Of a stretch of 64,000 bases of DNA, positions 1 to 9,800 are shown piece by piece. The DNA is taken from contig DASTTY010000044.1 of assembly GCA_035759925.1 (NCBI GenBank), forward strand, positions 62,001 to 126,000, given 5' to 3'. Position 1 is the first letter of the stretch. Each line of letters begins with the position of its first letter. This DNA comes from RHKX01 sp035759925. GTDB lineage: Bacteria > Actinomycetota > Thermoleophilia > Solirubrobacterales > 70-9. The notes beneath the pieces were generated by a model. That model worked only from the letters and a program-made list of their open reading frames with translations, was not told where the DNA came from and did not search any database. A program made the translations under genes and the position numbers.

Positions 1-26
1 CCCCAAACCTCACGTTCTTCGAAGCG

Positions 27-584
27 GTGGCGGCGATGGTCGTGGCGTTGGCGATCGCCGGCTGCGGGGATCCGGGAACGGAGCCCGGCGCCGGTCCTGA
101 CGGTCTGGACCGGGCGCGTGCCTTCGAGGGGTACACCCTTTATTACGCGGGCGATGCGCTCGCGGGCGATGCCCTCGAGTTCGCCGGCCGCGGGCCGGGC
201 TCCGGGCTTGGGGTGCGCCGGTCCTGGTCGTTCATCTACGGGGACTGCACGCCACCGGCGGGCGAGGGCGGGTGCGCGCCTTCTCACGAGATCCAGAACT
301 GGAGCATCTGCGCGCGCTTTCCGGCGCTGTATCGGATGCCGGCCCTGCGGACCTCAACGATCAATGGCGCCGAAACGCTTCGGGTAGGGGGCGGTGGCCT
401 CGACGTCTACACCGGGCGAACGACAGTGGTCATCTTCGGCGGGAACGGGGCTTCAGTCGTTCCGCCTCTGAGGCGGGTAAGTGACGGGGCCGCACCCGAG
501 GCCCTGCCGCCGCCGGCACCGGGGGCTCTCGAAGGCAAATTGCCGTGCCAGAACGCCGCGCGGCTGCAGCGCGAGCATGGGTGA
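27..584 (+). CDS. Hypothetical secreted lipoprotein, probably 5'-incomplete
   Basis: The reading frame contains a lipobox-like AIAGC close to its first possible start (GTG at 27), followed by a Gly/Pro-rich linker and a domain with paired cysteines (GDCTPP, GGCAPS, WSICAR, KLPCQ). With the GTG at 27 the signal peptide would be only 12 residues and lack a basic N-terminus. The frame stays open to the left edge, so the true start probably lies outside the window. No family is recognised. The product is expected to be diacylglycerol-anchored on the outer face of the membrane, with the cysteines possibly forming disulfides. Confidence 0.55.
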   Translation: MAAMVVALAIAGCGDPGTEPGAGPDGLDRARAFEGYTLYYAGDALAGDALEFAGRGPGSGLGVRRSWSFIYGDCTPPAGEGGCAPSHEIQNWSICARFPALYRMPALRTSTINGAETLRVGGGGLDVYTGRTTVVIFGGNGASVVPPLRRVSDGAAPEALPPPAPGALEGKLPCQNAARLQREHG

Positions 585-616
585 GTGAAGCCTGCGGGTG
601 ACGCGAATCGCCGGCG

Positions 617-2041
617 CTAGAGGAACGGCAGGTCGACCGCGAAGCGGCCGCGGCGGGTCAGGCCGCTGACCCGCGCCGTCTGACCGGGCTCGGAGCCCTC
701 GACCGCCCGGCAGTAATCGGCCCGGGTCCGGACCTTCTGGCCGTCGATCGCGGTGACGATGGCGGTGCTGCTGCCGAACCCGGCATCGGCCGCCTTCGAG
801 CCATCGACGGCGCTGTCGACGACGAGGCCCTTCCCGTTGGCGATGAAGTCGAAGCCGAGGAAGCCGATCGAGTCGCCCTGATCGAGCGTCGGCGCCTGCT
901 CCTTGAACAGGTCGACCCCGATCGCGAACCCCTGGCCCTGCGTCTTCAGGGTCGTCAGGGAGTTGATCCCGACGAGGTTGCCGCTGGCGTCGACGAGCGG
1001 TCCGCCGGAGTTGCCGTGGTTGATCGCGGCGTCGGTCTGGATCAGGTTCGGGTAGCGGCGTGAGTCGGGATCGCTGGCGGCTGCCTCGGAGCGGCTCTGC
1101 AGCGACTCCTCGACGACCGACACCGTCCCGGTCGTCGATTGCAACGGCGTCGCCGCGAAGTTCGTCAGCTCGTTCCCGGGATAGCCGATCACGGTGACCT
1201 GGTCGCCCTGGGCGAGGTCGGACTGCGATCCGAGTGGCAGCGACTCGAGGCCCTGGGGGTCGGCGACCTCGAGCATCGCCATGTCGTAGCAGGGCGAATC
1301 GGCGTAGAGCGTCGCCGGACGCGGGTGTCCGTCGACGATGACCCGGTAGGACGTCAGGCCCGGCACGCCCTGGTCACCGACGACGTGGGCGTTGGTGACG
1401 ACCAGTCCACGATCGGCGTCATAGACCCAGCCCGTTCCCGAGCCCGCGCTGCGCTCGTCGACGCGGGTGATGATCCGCACCGTTGCGGGCCGGACCTGGG
1501 CGATGATCTCGCTCGTCGACGGCGCGGCCGGCGCCGGTTCCGGCTCGGACGAGAAGACACCGCTCACGGCGGCGGCGACGGCGCCGGCGGCGACCAGCAC
1601 GGCGATGACGGCGAGCAGCGTCGCCCGCCGTACGGATCGCTCGAGGCGGAGACGCTGGATGACGCTCGAGTCGCCCGAGACCATCCGCCGGATCCGCGAG
1701 CGATCGTCGCTCGCCGGTGCCGCGGCGGCGGGCTCGGTGGCGGTGCCGGCGCCCGGCTCGACCCGCATGCCGCTGGCGCCGATCCGCAGCGAGTCTCCCG
1801 GCGCCAGCGTGACCGGCCGCTCGATCCGGCGCCCGTTGACGAACGTGCCGTTGCTGGAGCCGAGGTCGCCGACCTCGACACCGCCGTCGACCTCCTGCAG
1901 GTAGGCGTGGCGTCGCGAGACCTTCGAATCGTCGAGGACGAGGTTGCAGCCCTCGTCGCGGCCGATCACGAGACGCTCCTCGGAGCCGATCTCGAGCCGT
2001 CGCTCCGCTGCCGGGCCGGTGAGGACGATCAGCTCTGCCAT
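617..2041 (-). CDS. FHA-domain HtrA-like membrane serine protease
   Basis: 474 aa. Residues about 22-90 form an FHA domain (IGRDEG, SRRHA, SSNGTFVNG), which binds phosphothreonine. A single membrane helix spans about 139-162. A trypsin-like HtrA/DegP domain follows, with a visible triad: His219 in TNAHVV, Asp253 in CYDMAML and Ser345 in GNSGGPL. A PDZ-like C-terminus occupies about 395-470. The topology puts FHA in the cytoplasm and protease outside, so a cytoplasmic phosphorylation signal could control an extracytoplasmic protease. It lies 19 bp downstream of the Hsp70-like gene on the same strand, so co-transcription is likely. A likely upstream kinase is the tandem kinase at 6846. Protease class is secure; the regulatory link is inferred. 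Confidence 0.9.
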   Translation of the reverse strand: MAELIVLTGPAAERRLEIGSEERLVIGRDEGCNLVLDDSKVSRRHAYLQEVDGGVEVGDLGSSNGTFVNGRRIERPVTLAPGDSLRIGASGMRVEPGAGTATEPAAAAPASDDRSRIRRMVSGDSSVIQRLRLERSVRRATLLAVIAVLVAAGAVAAAVSGVFSSEPEPAPAAPSTSEIIAQVRPATVRIITRVDERSAGSGTGWVYDADRGLVVTNAHVVGDQGVPGLTSYRVIVDGHPRPATLYADSPCYDMAMLEVADPQGLESLPLGSQSDLAQGDQVTVIGYPGNELTNFAATPLQSTTGTVSVVEESLQSRSEAAASDPDSRRYPNLIQTDAAINHGNSGGPLVDASGNLVGINSLTTLKTQGQGFAIGVDLFKEQAPTLDQGDSIGFLGFDFIANGKGLVVDSAVDGSKAADAGFGSSTAIVTAIDGQKVRTRADYCRAVEGSEPGQTARVSGLTRRGRFAVDLPFL

Positions 2042-2060
2042 CGGATCGGTCCTAGGTCAT

Positions 2061-4025
2061 CTACGTGACGAGCTGGCGCCAGGCGTTGACCGAGCGGCCT
2101 TCCGGAACGTCCGTTGCCTCGGTCGCCAGGTAGGCGACCCTGAGCTGCTCGTCGTCGGTCCAGATGACCCAGTTGTAGCCGTCGCTGTCGGTGTAGCAGG
2201 CGAGGCGACCGACGATCTTCTGCGGGTTCGTTCGGTACCAGGTTCCCTTCGTGCCCCAGTTGTTGGCGCTGCAGGAGCCGGTCTCGAGATCCGCCGCGTA
2301 GCGCTTGAAGGCGGCGCTGACGTCCCGTTGGGAGTCGAACGACTCCACGTAGACGGTGAACCCCGGCGGGCCGTCGCATTGGATGCCGACCTTCGCCCCG
2401 ACCTCGAAGTCCTTCTTCGCCTCCGGTTCGCAGCTGTCGCGGAACTTCTCGGGCAGGAAGGTCGCCAGGTCCTCCTCGGGCGTCGTCGTGGTGGTGGTCG
2501 AGGTGCTGGTCGAGGTCGAGTCGCCGCCGCCGCCGAGCAGCAGGGCGCCGCCGGCGATCACCGCGATCACGGCGGCGCCGGCGAGGACCGCGGCGATCGT
2601 CCGGCCCCGGGGGGCGCCGGAGCTGCGGCGCGCCGGCGGTCGCGGTTGGGCGCCGGCGCCCGGTGTGGGAGCGGGCTCGCGCGGGTCGCCGCCGCGGTCG
2701 CCGCCGCGGTCCCGGCCGCCGGGCGGGCCGCCGCCGGGCCCCGGCGTGGCCGCGATCATCGGCTGCCCGGATGGCTCGGGCTCGGGCGCCGGTTCCGGCG
2801 GCGCCGGGACGTCGATCTCGGTCGCGTTCGGGTCGGGGCCGCCTGGGTCCGTCGGCTCCGTCGCGGTGGAGCCGGGAAGCGGCGGGATCGCGGCGCCCTC
2901 GGGCGCCAGCGGGCGCTCGTCGACCGAGGACTCGCGAGCCGCCGCCCGCTCGAGCCTGGCGGCGCCGAGGGCGATCACCGACTTCGGGTCGTCGAGGTGC
3001 TCGGGAAGGACTCCGAGTCGCTCCTGGATCAGCCGCCCGACGAGCGGGATCCGGCTCGAGCCCCCGGCCAGGTAGATCGCGGCGAGGTCGGATGTCTGGA
3101 GGCCGGCGGCGAGGATCGTCCGCTCGAGCTCCGCGACGGTCCCGCGCAGGGTCGGCGCGATCAGCCGCTCGAAGTCGGCGACGTTGGCCTCGAGCTCCTG
3201 ATCGACCGGCGGCGGCATGTAGAACTCGTATTGGGGGCTCCGGGAGAGGCCCTCCTTCGCCCGCCGCGCGTGCCGCAGCAGCTCTCGGTTCGCCTGCGCC
3301 CAGGCGCGGTCCTGCTTCGCGTCGGCTTCGCGGAGCCGCTCCCAGACCTCGCCGGGAAGCTGGTCGCCGAGGTGGCGGTAGAGGAGGTCGTCGAAGTCCT
3401 CGCCGCCGAGCTCCTCGTCGCCGCCGGTCCTGCCGACGACCTCGAACGAGTCGCCGTGACGCTTCAGGACCGCCGTGTCGAGCGTGCCCCCGCCGAGGTC
3501 GTAGACGGCGACGTGCTCGCCCTCGGAGAGCCGCTCGCTCGCGAAGTGGACGGCGGCCGCGACCGGCTCGGGGACGAAGACCGGGTCTCCGAGGCCGGCC
3601 ATCGTCGCCGCCTGGCCGAGCTTCGCGAGCCGGGTTCGCTGCCAGCGGGCCGGGTGCGTGAGCCTGATCTCGGCCGGCGGCTCGCCGCCGCTCAGGGCCA
3701 TCGCCTCGTTGTGGACCTCCCGGAGGATCGCGGCGATGATCTCGACCGGCCGCAGCTGCTTGTCGCCGAGCTGGATGAACTCCTCGCCGAGCCGGCTCTT
3801 CGGTGCCCGCTCCAGACACCAGGGTGCGAGCGCCGAGAGCTCCTCGGCTTCGACGCCGAGTACCAGCCGCCCGGTTCCGGAAGCGCCGGTCCCCTCGCGC
3901 CAGAAAGCGAGCGAGGGCATCCGCGGCCCGCCCTGGAGCTGGATCGTCTCGACCCGGTCACCGACGCGGCGTGCGGCCGCCGTCGAGGTCGTCCCGACGT
4001 CGATGGCGAGGATCCAGCCGCTCAA
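2061..4025 (-). CDS. Hsp70-like ATPase with membrane anchor and extracytoplasmic Cys-rich domain
   Basis: 654 aa from a TTG start at 4025, chosen because a perfect AGGAGG (4033-4038) sits 7 bases upstream and the protein then opens directly with the Hsp70 phosphate-1 motif AIDVGTTSTAAA. Phosphate-2 (VYDLGGGTLDTAVL) and the adenosine motif (YLAGGSSRIPL) are intact. A peptide-binding Hsp70 domain is absent. After about residue 380 come a Pro/Gly-rich linker, a membrane helix (about 476-498), a Ser/Thr run and an outer domain of about 140 residues with four cysteines. That outer domain resembles the sensor regions attached to some actinobacterial Ser/Thr kinases. The protein is therefore more likely a signalling or scaffold ATPase than a chaperone. 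It is transcribed divergently from the FHA-ABC gene. Confidence 0.85.
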   Translation of the reverse strand: MSGWILAIDVGTTSTAAARRVGDRVETIQLQGGPRMPSLAFWREGTGASGTGRLVLGVEAEELSALAPWCLERAPKSRLGEEFIQLGDKQLRPVEIIAAILREVHNEAMALSGGEPPAEIRLTHPARWQRTRLAKLGQAATMAGLGDPVFVPEPVAAAVHFASERLSEGEHVAVYDLGGGTLDTAVLKRHGDSFEVVGRTGGDEELGGEDFDDLLYRHLGDQLPGEVWERLREADAKQDRAWAQANRELLRHARRAKEGLSRSPQYEFYMPPPVDQELEANVADFERLIAPTLRGTVAELERTILAAGLQTSDLAAIYLAGGSSRIPLVGRLIQERLGVLPEHLDDPKSVIALGAARLERAAARESSVDERPLAPEGAAIPPLPGSTATEPTDPGGPDPNATEIDVPAPPEPAPEPEPSGQPMIAATPGPGGGPPGGRDRGGDRGGDPREPAPTPGAGAQPRPPARRSSGAPRGRTIAAVLAGAAVIAVIAGGALLLGGGGDSTSTSTSTTTTTTPEEDLATFLPEKFRDSCEPEAKKDFEVGAKVGIQCDGPPGFTVYVESFDSQRDVSAAFKRYAADLETGSCSANNWGTKGTWYRTNPQKIVGRLACYTDSDGYNWVIWTDDEQLRVAYLATEATDVPEGRSVNAWRQLVT

Positions 4026-4141
4026 CAGCTCACCTCCTGAGCGTCGATCGCACCGGCCGGGGGAGCGCAGCCAACGGCCAGGCAACGAAAAGTGATTCCC
4101 CCCACGTCATTCGTGGCGACCGTACCACGAGATAGCGCGGA

Positions 4142-4147
4142 TATGCT
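4142..4147 (+). promoter_or_regulatory. Candidate -10 box for leaderless FHA-ABC transcript
   Basis: TATGCT lies 7 bases before the ATG at 4155, so transcription would start at or next to the start codon. No Shine-Dalgarno sequence is visible for that ATG. No convincing -35 element is seen. Confidence 0.4.
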
Positions 4148-4154
4148 GTGGTTC

Positions 4155-6839
4155 ATGGGGTGGAGGGTGCAGGTGAGGTCCGGCGCGGCCGACCGCCTGA
4201 TCACCGTCGGCGAGGAGCTCACGATCGGCCGCGGCGTCGAAGGCGACGGCGGGCTTCCCGACGACCGGAAGGTCTCGCGCCGGCACGCGCGCTTCCTGCT
4301 CGGAGCCGATGGCGCCCTGCTGGTCGAGGACCTGCGGTCGGCGAACGGGACCAGCGTCAACGGAGTCGCGCTCGAGCCCGGCTCCCCGCGTGAGCTCCGC
4401 GCCGGCGACGTCGTCGCCGCCGGCAGCACCACCTTCGAGGTTCGCGGTCCCGATGGCGCCGTGGCCGGGGAGTCCATCGCGGAGGTATCGACCGTGCCCT
4501 ACGCGCCGGAGTCGGAGACCGTCGCGACACCGGTCGAGCAGCAGGGCTCGCCGTCGTCGATGAAGCCGCCGCCGGCGGGTTCCGGCGGCGCCACCCTCAC
4601 CGCCGAGATCCTGCACGGGGGGCGGCGGGTGTCGATCGGCAGCGCCGGCGCCACGATCGGCGCCGACCCGGCTTGCGAGGTGGTCGTCGAGGCCCGCAAT
4701 GTCGCCGGACGTCACGCCGTGATCCGCGAGCGCGGCGGCCGCCACTATCTGGCCGACGTCGGCGCCGGCTCCGGGACGCTGCTGAACGGCGAGCTGCTCG
4801 AGGGCGAGTCGCGGTGGCTCAACAGCGGCGACTCGATCGAGATCGGCGGCGAATCGATGCGCTACATCGCCGGCGAGCGGACCCGGCTCGGGGGTGCCCC
4901 TGCCACGCCGGCTGCCGGCGCCCCGGTGATCCACCTCGGATCGGGGGCGCTGACGATCGGCCGCGACCCGGCGAACGACGTCGTCCTCGACGATCCGAAC
5001 GTCTCCCGTTTCCACGCTGAGGTCCGCCCGAGCGACGGCGCCTCGGAGGTCCGCGACCTCGGCTCGCGCAATGGGACGCGGGTCGATCGCGAGTTCATCA
5101 AGGGGCCGGCGCTGGTCCAGCCGGGGGCGGAGATCGGGATCGGGCCGTTCCGCCTCGTCTTCGACGGCAGCCGTTTCGTGCGCCGCGACGATCGCGGCGC
5201 GATGCGGCTGCGGGCCGACGACGTCTCGATGCAGATCCGCGAGAAGCTGATCCTCGACCGTGCCTCGATCGCGATCGAGCCGGGTGAGTTCGTCGTCGTG
5301 ATCGGCGAGAGCGGGTCCGGGAAGACGACGCTCGTCAAGGCGCTGGCCGGCGTCACCAATCCGACCGGCGGACGGGTGCTCGTCAGCGGCGAGCCGGTGC
5401 AGGGCCGGCTCACCGACATCGGCTACGTCCCTCAGGACGAGATCGTGCACCGCGGGCTGACGGTCGTCGAGGGTCTCCGCTACGCCGCCTGGCTGCGGCT
5501 GCCGAAGGACTCCACCCGAGCCGACATCGACGAGGCCGTCGACCGGGTCCTCGACGAGCTCGACCTCGGCGATCACGCCGAGACCCGGATCGGCTCGCTG
5601 TCCGGCGGCCAGCGCAAGCGGGTGGGCGTCGGGACCGAGCTCGTCAACCGTCCCAGCCTGCTGTTCCTCGACGAGCCGACGACCGGCCTCGATCCCGGGC
5701 TGGAGACGCGGCTGATGGAGATCTTTCGCGACCTCGCCGAGCCCGGCCGCCGCAGCGTCACCGTCGTCACCCACGCGACCAAGAACCTCGACCTGCCCGA
5801 CAAGGTCTGCGTGATGGGCCAGGGTGGCGAGCTCTGCTACTTCGGCCCGCCCGACGACGCCAAGGACTTCTTCGCGGCGCCGACGTTCGACGGCATCTAC
5901 TCGGCGCTCGACCGCCGTCCGGCGACCGAGTGGCGACGCGAGTTCGAGGCCGAGCGCGGCGAGTCCCTGCCGACGCTCGAGGAGCCGGCGGCCGCCCCGT
6001 CTCCGGCCCGCCCGGCGCGACCCCGCCCCGACGTCGGCCGCCAATCGGCGCTGCTCGCCCGCCGCTACCTGACGCTGATGGTCCGTGACCGCCGCAACCT
6101 CGCGATTTTGCTCGGCCAGGTGCCGCTGATCGCGCTCGGGATCGCACTGCTGTTCAAGGCCGACGTCCTCCGCGGCGAGATCGACACCAACAACGCGGCG
6201 CTGCTGCTCTTCCTCGTGGTCACCTCGATGATCTGGCTCGGCGCCATCGACGCCGCCCGCGAGATCATCAAGGAGCGCCCGTTGATGGAGCGAGAACGCG
6301 CGATCGGGGTGCGCCTCAGCGCCTACCTGGGCTCGAAGTCGATCGTCCTCTTCGGGCTCGTCGCGATCCAGGCCGTGCTGCTCGGCGCCGTCACCTTCGG
6401 CCTCCGGCCGCTCTACGAGTCGCCACCGACCTACCTGGCGCTGTTCGTCGTCCTCGCGGTCACCGGGTTCGTCGCGGTCGCGATGGGGCTGTTGATCTCG
6501 TCGCTGGTCTCGAGCGAGGACCAGGCGGCGAGCTTCATCCCGCTGGCGTTGATCCCGCAGCTCCTGTTCGGGGGCGCGATCGTGGCCGTCGCCGAGATGA
6601 GCGGCGCGATGCAGCAGCTCTCCAAGCTCGTCTTCTCGCGCTGGTCGTTCGCCGACATCGGCGCGGCGATCGACATGGGAGGTCGGATCCGCGACTCGAC
6701 GGCGGAGATCCCGAGCCGCTACCCGCCCGAGTTCTTCGAGCTGCCGCTCTGGCGCGGGATCGGCATCCTCGTGATCTTCCTGCTCGGATTCCTCGCGATC
6801 ACCTACGCGATCCTGCAGCTCAACCGCCGGGAGGGGTAG
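4155..6839 (+). CDS. Triple-FHA ABC exporter (ATPase and permease fused)
   Basis: 894 aa from ATG 4155; the frame extends upstream to 4092, but the first FHA strand begins here. Three FHA domains (about 5-90, 125-215, 245-330) carry GRG/GRD, SRRHARF, AGRHAV, SRFHAEV and NGT signatures. Then comes an ABC ATPase: Walker A GESGSGKTT (about 384), LSGGQ (about 482), Walker B LLFLDEPTTGLD (about 502) and the H-loop VTHAT. The C-terminal 260 residues hold about six helices of the ABC-2 permease type. The architecture matches the Rv1747 family of Mycobacterium, FHA-ABC exporters controlled by Ser/Thr kinases, but with three rather than two FHA modules. The stop is 6 bases before the kinase start, indicating an operon. 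The transported substrate is unknown. Confidence 0.92.
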   Translation: MGWRVQVRSGAADRLITVGEELTIGRGVEGDGGLPDDRKVSRRHARFLLGADGALLVEDLRSANGTSVNGVALEPGSPRELRAGDVVAAGSTTFEVRGPDGAVAGESIAEVSTVPYAPESETVATPVEQQGSPSSMKPPPAGSGGATLTAEILHGGRRVSIGSAGATIGADPACEVVVEARNVAGRHAVIRERGGRHYLADVGAGSGTLLNGELLEGESRWLNSGDSIEIGGESMRYIAGERTRLGGAPATPAAGAPVIHLGSGALTIGRDPANDVVLDDPNVSRFHAEVRPSDGASEVRDLGSRNGTRVDREFIKGPALVQPGAEIGIGPFRLVFDGSRFVRRDDRGAMRLRADDVSMQIREKLILDRASIAIEPGEFVVVIGESGSGKTTLVKALAGVTNPTGGRVLVSGEPVQGRLTDIGYVPQDEIVHRGLTVVEGLRYAAWLRLPKDSTRADIDEAVDRVLDELDLGDHAETRIGSLSGGQRKRVGVGTELVNRPSLLFLDEPTTGLDPGLETRLMEIFRDLAEPGRRSVTVVTHATKNLDLPDKVCVMGQGGELCYFGPPDDAKDFFAAPTFDGIYSALDRRPATEWRREFEAERGESLPTLEEPAAAPSPARPARPRPDVGRQSALLARRYLTLMVRDRRNLAILLGQVPLIALGIALLFKADVLRGEIDTNNAALLLFLVVTSMIWLGAIDAAREIIKERPLMERERAIGVRLSAYLGSKSIVLFGLVAIQAVLLGAVTFGLRPLYESPPTYLALFVVLAVTGFVAVAMGLLISSLVSSEDQAASFIPLALIPQLLFGGAIVAVAEMSGAMQQLSKLVFSRWSFADIGAAIDMGGRIRDSTAEIPSRYPPEFFELPLWRGIGILVIFLLGFLAITYAILQLNRREG

Positions 6840-6845
6840 CCGCCG

Positions 6846-9800
6846 ATGCGCGGTCGCCGGATCGAGATCGGCAGCACGATCGCCGGCCGCACGCTCGAGG
6901 CCGAGATCGGCCGCGGCGGGATGGGGGTCGTCTACCGGGCCCAGAACGATCGCCTCGACCGGATGGAAGCCGTCAAGGTGATCACCGACGAGCTCGCCCG
7001 CGACCGCAGCTTCCGGGAGCGGTTCCTACGCGAGGCGATGATCGCGATCGCCGTCGAGCATCCGCACGTGATCCCCGTCTACGACGCCGACGAGGCGCCG
7101 GGGGGCCATCTGTTCATCGCGATGCGCTACGTCAGCGACGGCTGGAACCTGGCCAGCCTGATCGGTCAGCGCGGCCGCCTCGAGCCGCGCCTGGCGGCGC
7201 AGATCGTCTCCGGGATCGCTTCCGCCCTCGACGCCGCCCACGCCCGCGACCTGGTCCATCGCGACGTCAAGCCGACCAACATCCTGATCGTCGATCAGCG
7301 CTCTCACCACTCGTACCTGACCGACTTCGGGCTCTCGAAGCGGGTCTCGTCGAAGACGATGCTGAGCGGCACCGGCGCCGTGATCGGGACCGTCGATTAC
7401 ATGTCGCCGGAGCAGGCGCGCGGGCGGGAAGTCGACCACCGCACCGACGTCTACGCGCTCGGCGTGACGCTGTTCGAGGCGCTGACCGGGCGCCCGCCGT
7501 ACGCCAACGAGACGAACGAGGGCCGGCTTCTCGCGAAGATCCAGGAGCCGGCGCCGATGGTCACCCAGGTTGCGCCGGGGATCCCGCCGGCTTTCGACGC
7601 GGTGCTCGCCCGGGCGCTCGCCCGCGATCCCGACGAGCGCTATCCGTCGGCCGGCGAGCTCGGCCGCGCTGCGCAGGCGGCGGCCGGGCGGCCGTCTTCG
7701 ATCACGTTCAACCGCGAGATCGGCGTCGGGTCGGTGGTGGCCGACTGCCTGATCGAGGAGGTCGCGGGGGAGGGCGGGATGGCGGTCGTCTACCGGGCAA
7801 CGCAGCAGAGCCTCGGCCGCGAGGTCGCGCTCAAGGTGATGGCGCCCGGCCTCGCCGACCGTTCCGAGTTCAGGGCCCGGTTCGAGCGCGAGTGGAAGAT
7901 CGCCGCGGCGCTCGAGCATCCGAACGTGGTGCCGATCATCTGGGCCGGAGAGCACGACGGGCGCCTCTTCATCGTCATGCGCTTCATCGCCGGCGGCAGC
8001 CTGCGCGAGCGCCTCGCCGAGCGTGGCCGCCTCGATCCGGAGGTCGCCGTCGAGGTCCTCGAACGGGTTGCCGACGCGCTCGACGCCGCGCACGCCAAGG
8101 GCCTCGTGCATCGCGACATCAAGCCGGGGAACGTGCTCGTCGACGCGGCCAGCGGCGCCGTCTACCTGACCGACTTCGGCCTCGCCAAGGCGGTCGGCGA
8201 CGACGATGCCACCGACGTCGGCGACCAGGTGATGGGGACCGCCCGCTACATGCCCCCGGAGCGGCATGGCGGCGAGCCGATCGACGAGGTGCGCGGTGAC
8301 GTCTACTCGCTCGGCTGCCTGCTCTGGGACATGCTCGGCGGCACCGAGCGGCCGCGGCTCGAGAGCGTCGGCGTGACCCCGGCGCTCGCCGCCGTCGTCA
8401 CCAGGGCGGTCAGCGACGATCCGCTCGGGCGCTTCGCGACGGCGGGAGCGATGGCGGCGGCGGCACGCGCCGCCCTCGACTCCGGGGGCCCGGAGACGGG
8501 GGCGGTGGGTGCGAATGAGACGGCGCCGGCGCCGCCCTGGTCGAGTCCTGCGCCGGCGCCGCAGCGACGGCGGCCGTTCGAACCGGCTCCGCTGTCGAGC
8601 GGGCTCGCGCGCCGGGTCATCGCTCTCTGCGACTCGGTCATCGGGATGGGGATCGCCGACGGGGAGGCGCTCGGCGAGCTGACCGCGGTACGGGACCGGC
8701 TCGTGGCGCCGCTCCGCCTCGCGCTTGCGGGCCGGCCCGGCAGCGGCCGCTCGACCCTCGCCGCGGCGCTGATCGGCCGTCGCCTCGACGACGGCGCCGC
8801 CCTCGGCTCGCTCGCCACGGCCGTCGACGTCCGCCACGGCGATCGCGAGCAGGTCACGGCCTTGACCGCGGCGGGCGAGCGGATCGAGGCCGGGCTGACC
8901 GCGGAGGGACGGCTCCCGGCGGCGGTGATCGAGTCCGGAGCGGAGCTGAGCCGGATCGAGGTCGAGCTCCCGGTCGAGTCGCTGCGGACCGTCTCGCTGA
9001 CGATCGGCCGCCCCGACCGGGAGGCCGACGCGGTCCTGCTCGTCGTCGCCGCCGACGAGTCCGCGGCGGTGGATGCGATCGCCGGCGAGTCGATCGACGA
9101 GGAGCTGCGACGGACGCTCTCGGCGGTCAACTTCGCGGTGGCGCTGACGAAGGCGGACCTCGCCGGAGCGGACCTCGGCGATGCGGCCGCTGCGGTCGAC
9201 GCCGGCCTCGGACATGCAGTCGCCGCCGTCGCGCCCGTTTTCGGGCTGCTCGCGCGGGTCGCGGCGACGGGCACGCCGATCGGCGAGGACGTCGCCCTGG
9301 TCGGCGAGCTGGCAGCGGCGAGCGGCGATCGCGATGAGCTGCTCGCGTCGGCCGCGGCATTCCATGCCGGCGCCGCCGCGATCGGGCCCGAGGAGCGGTC
9401 GGCGCTCCTCGAGCGCTACGGGCTGGCCGGGCTGCGGCGTGCGTTCGAGCTCGCCGACGCCGGCGGGCTCAGCGGCGTCGGTCTGCGCCGCCGGCTCCGC
9501 GAGGTCTCGGGCCTGCCCGAGCTCGAGGAGGTGATCGACGGGTTCCATCAGCGCAGCGACGTCCTCAAGGCCGACCGCGCGCTCGAACGCCTCGAGGAGC
9601 TCGCCTACCGGCATCCCGAGCTGGCGATCCTGCGCGACCAGGTCGAGGCTCTGCGACTGGCGCCGGAGATGCACATGGTCGGCCTGATCCGCGCCTACGA
9701 GCGGATCGTCGTCGACGGCGTCGAGGTTCCGGCCGACCTGCTCGAGGGACTGCGGCGGCTGATCACCGGCCGGACCCGCGCCGAGCGCTTCGGCATCGAG

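Noticed and set aside
2061..4025. DnaK chaperone
   Set aside because: ATPase motifs match Hsp70, but the peptide-binding domain is missing and a membrane helix is present; no grpE or dnaJ neighbours.
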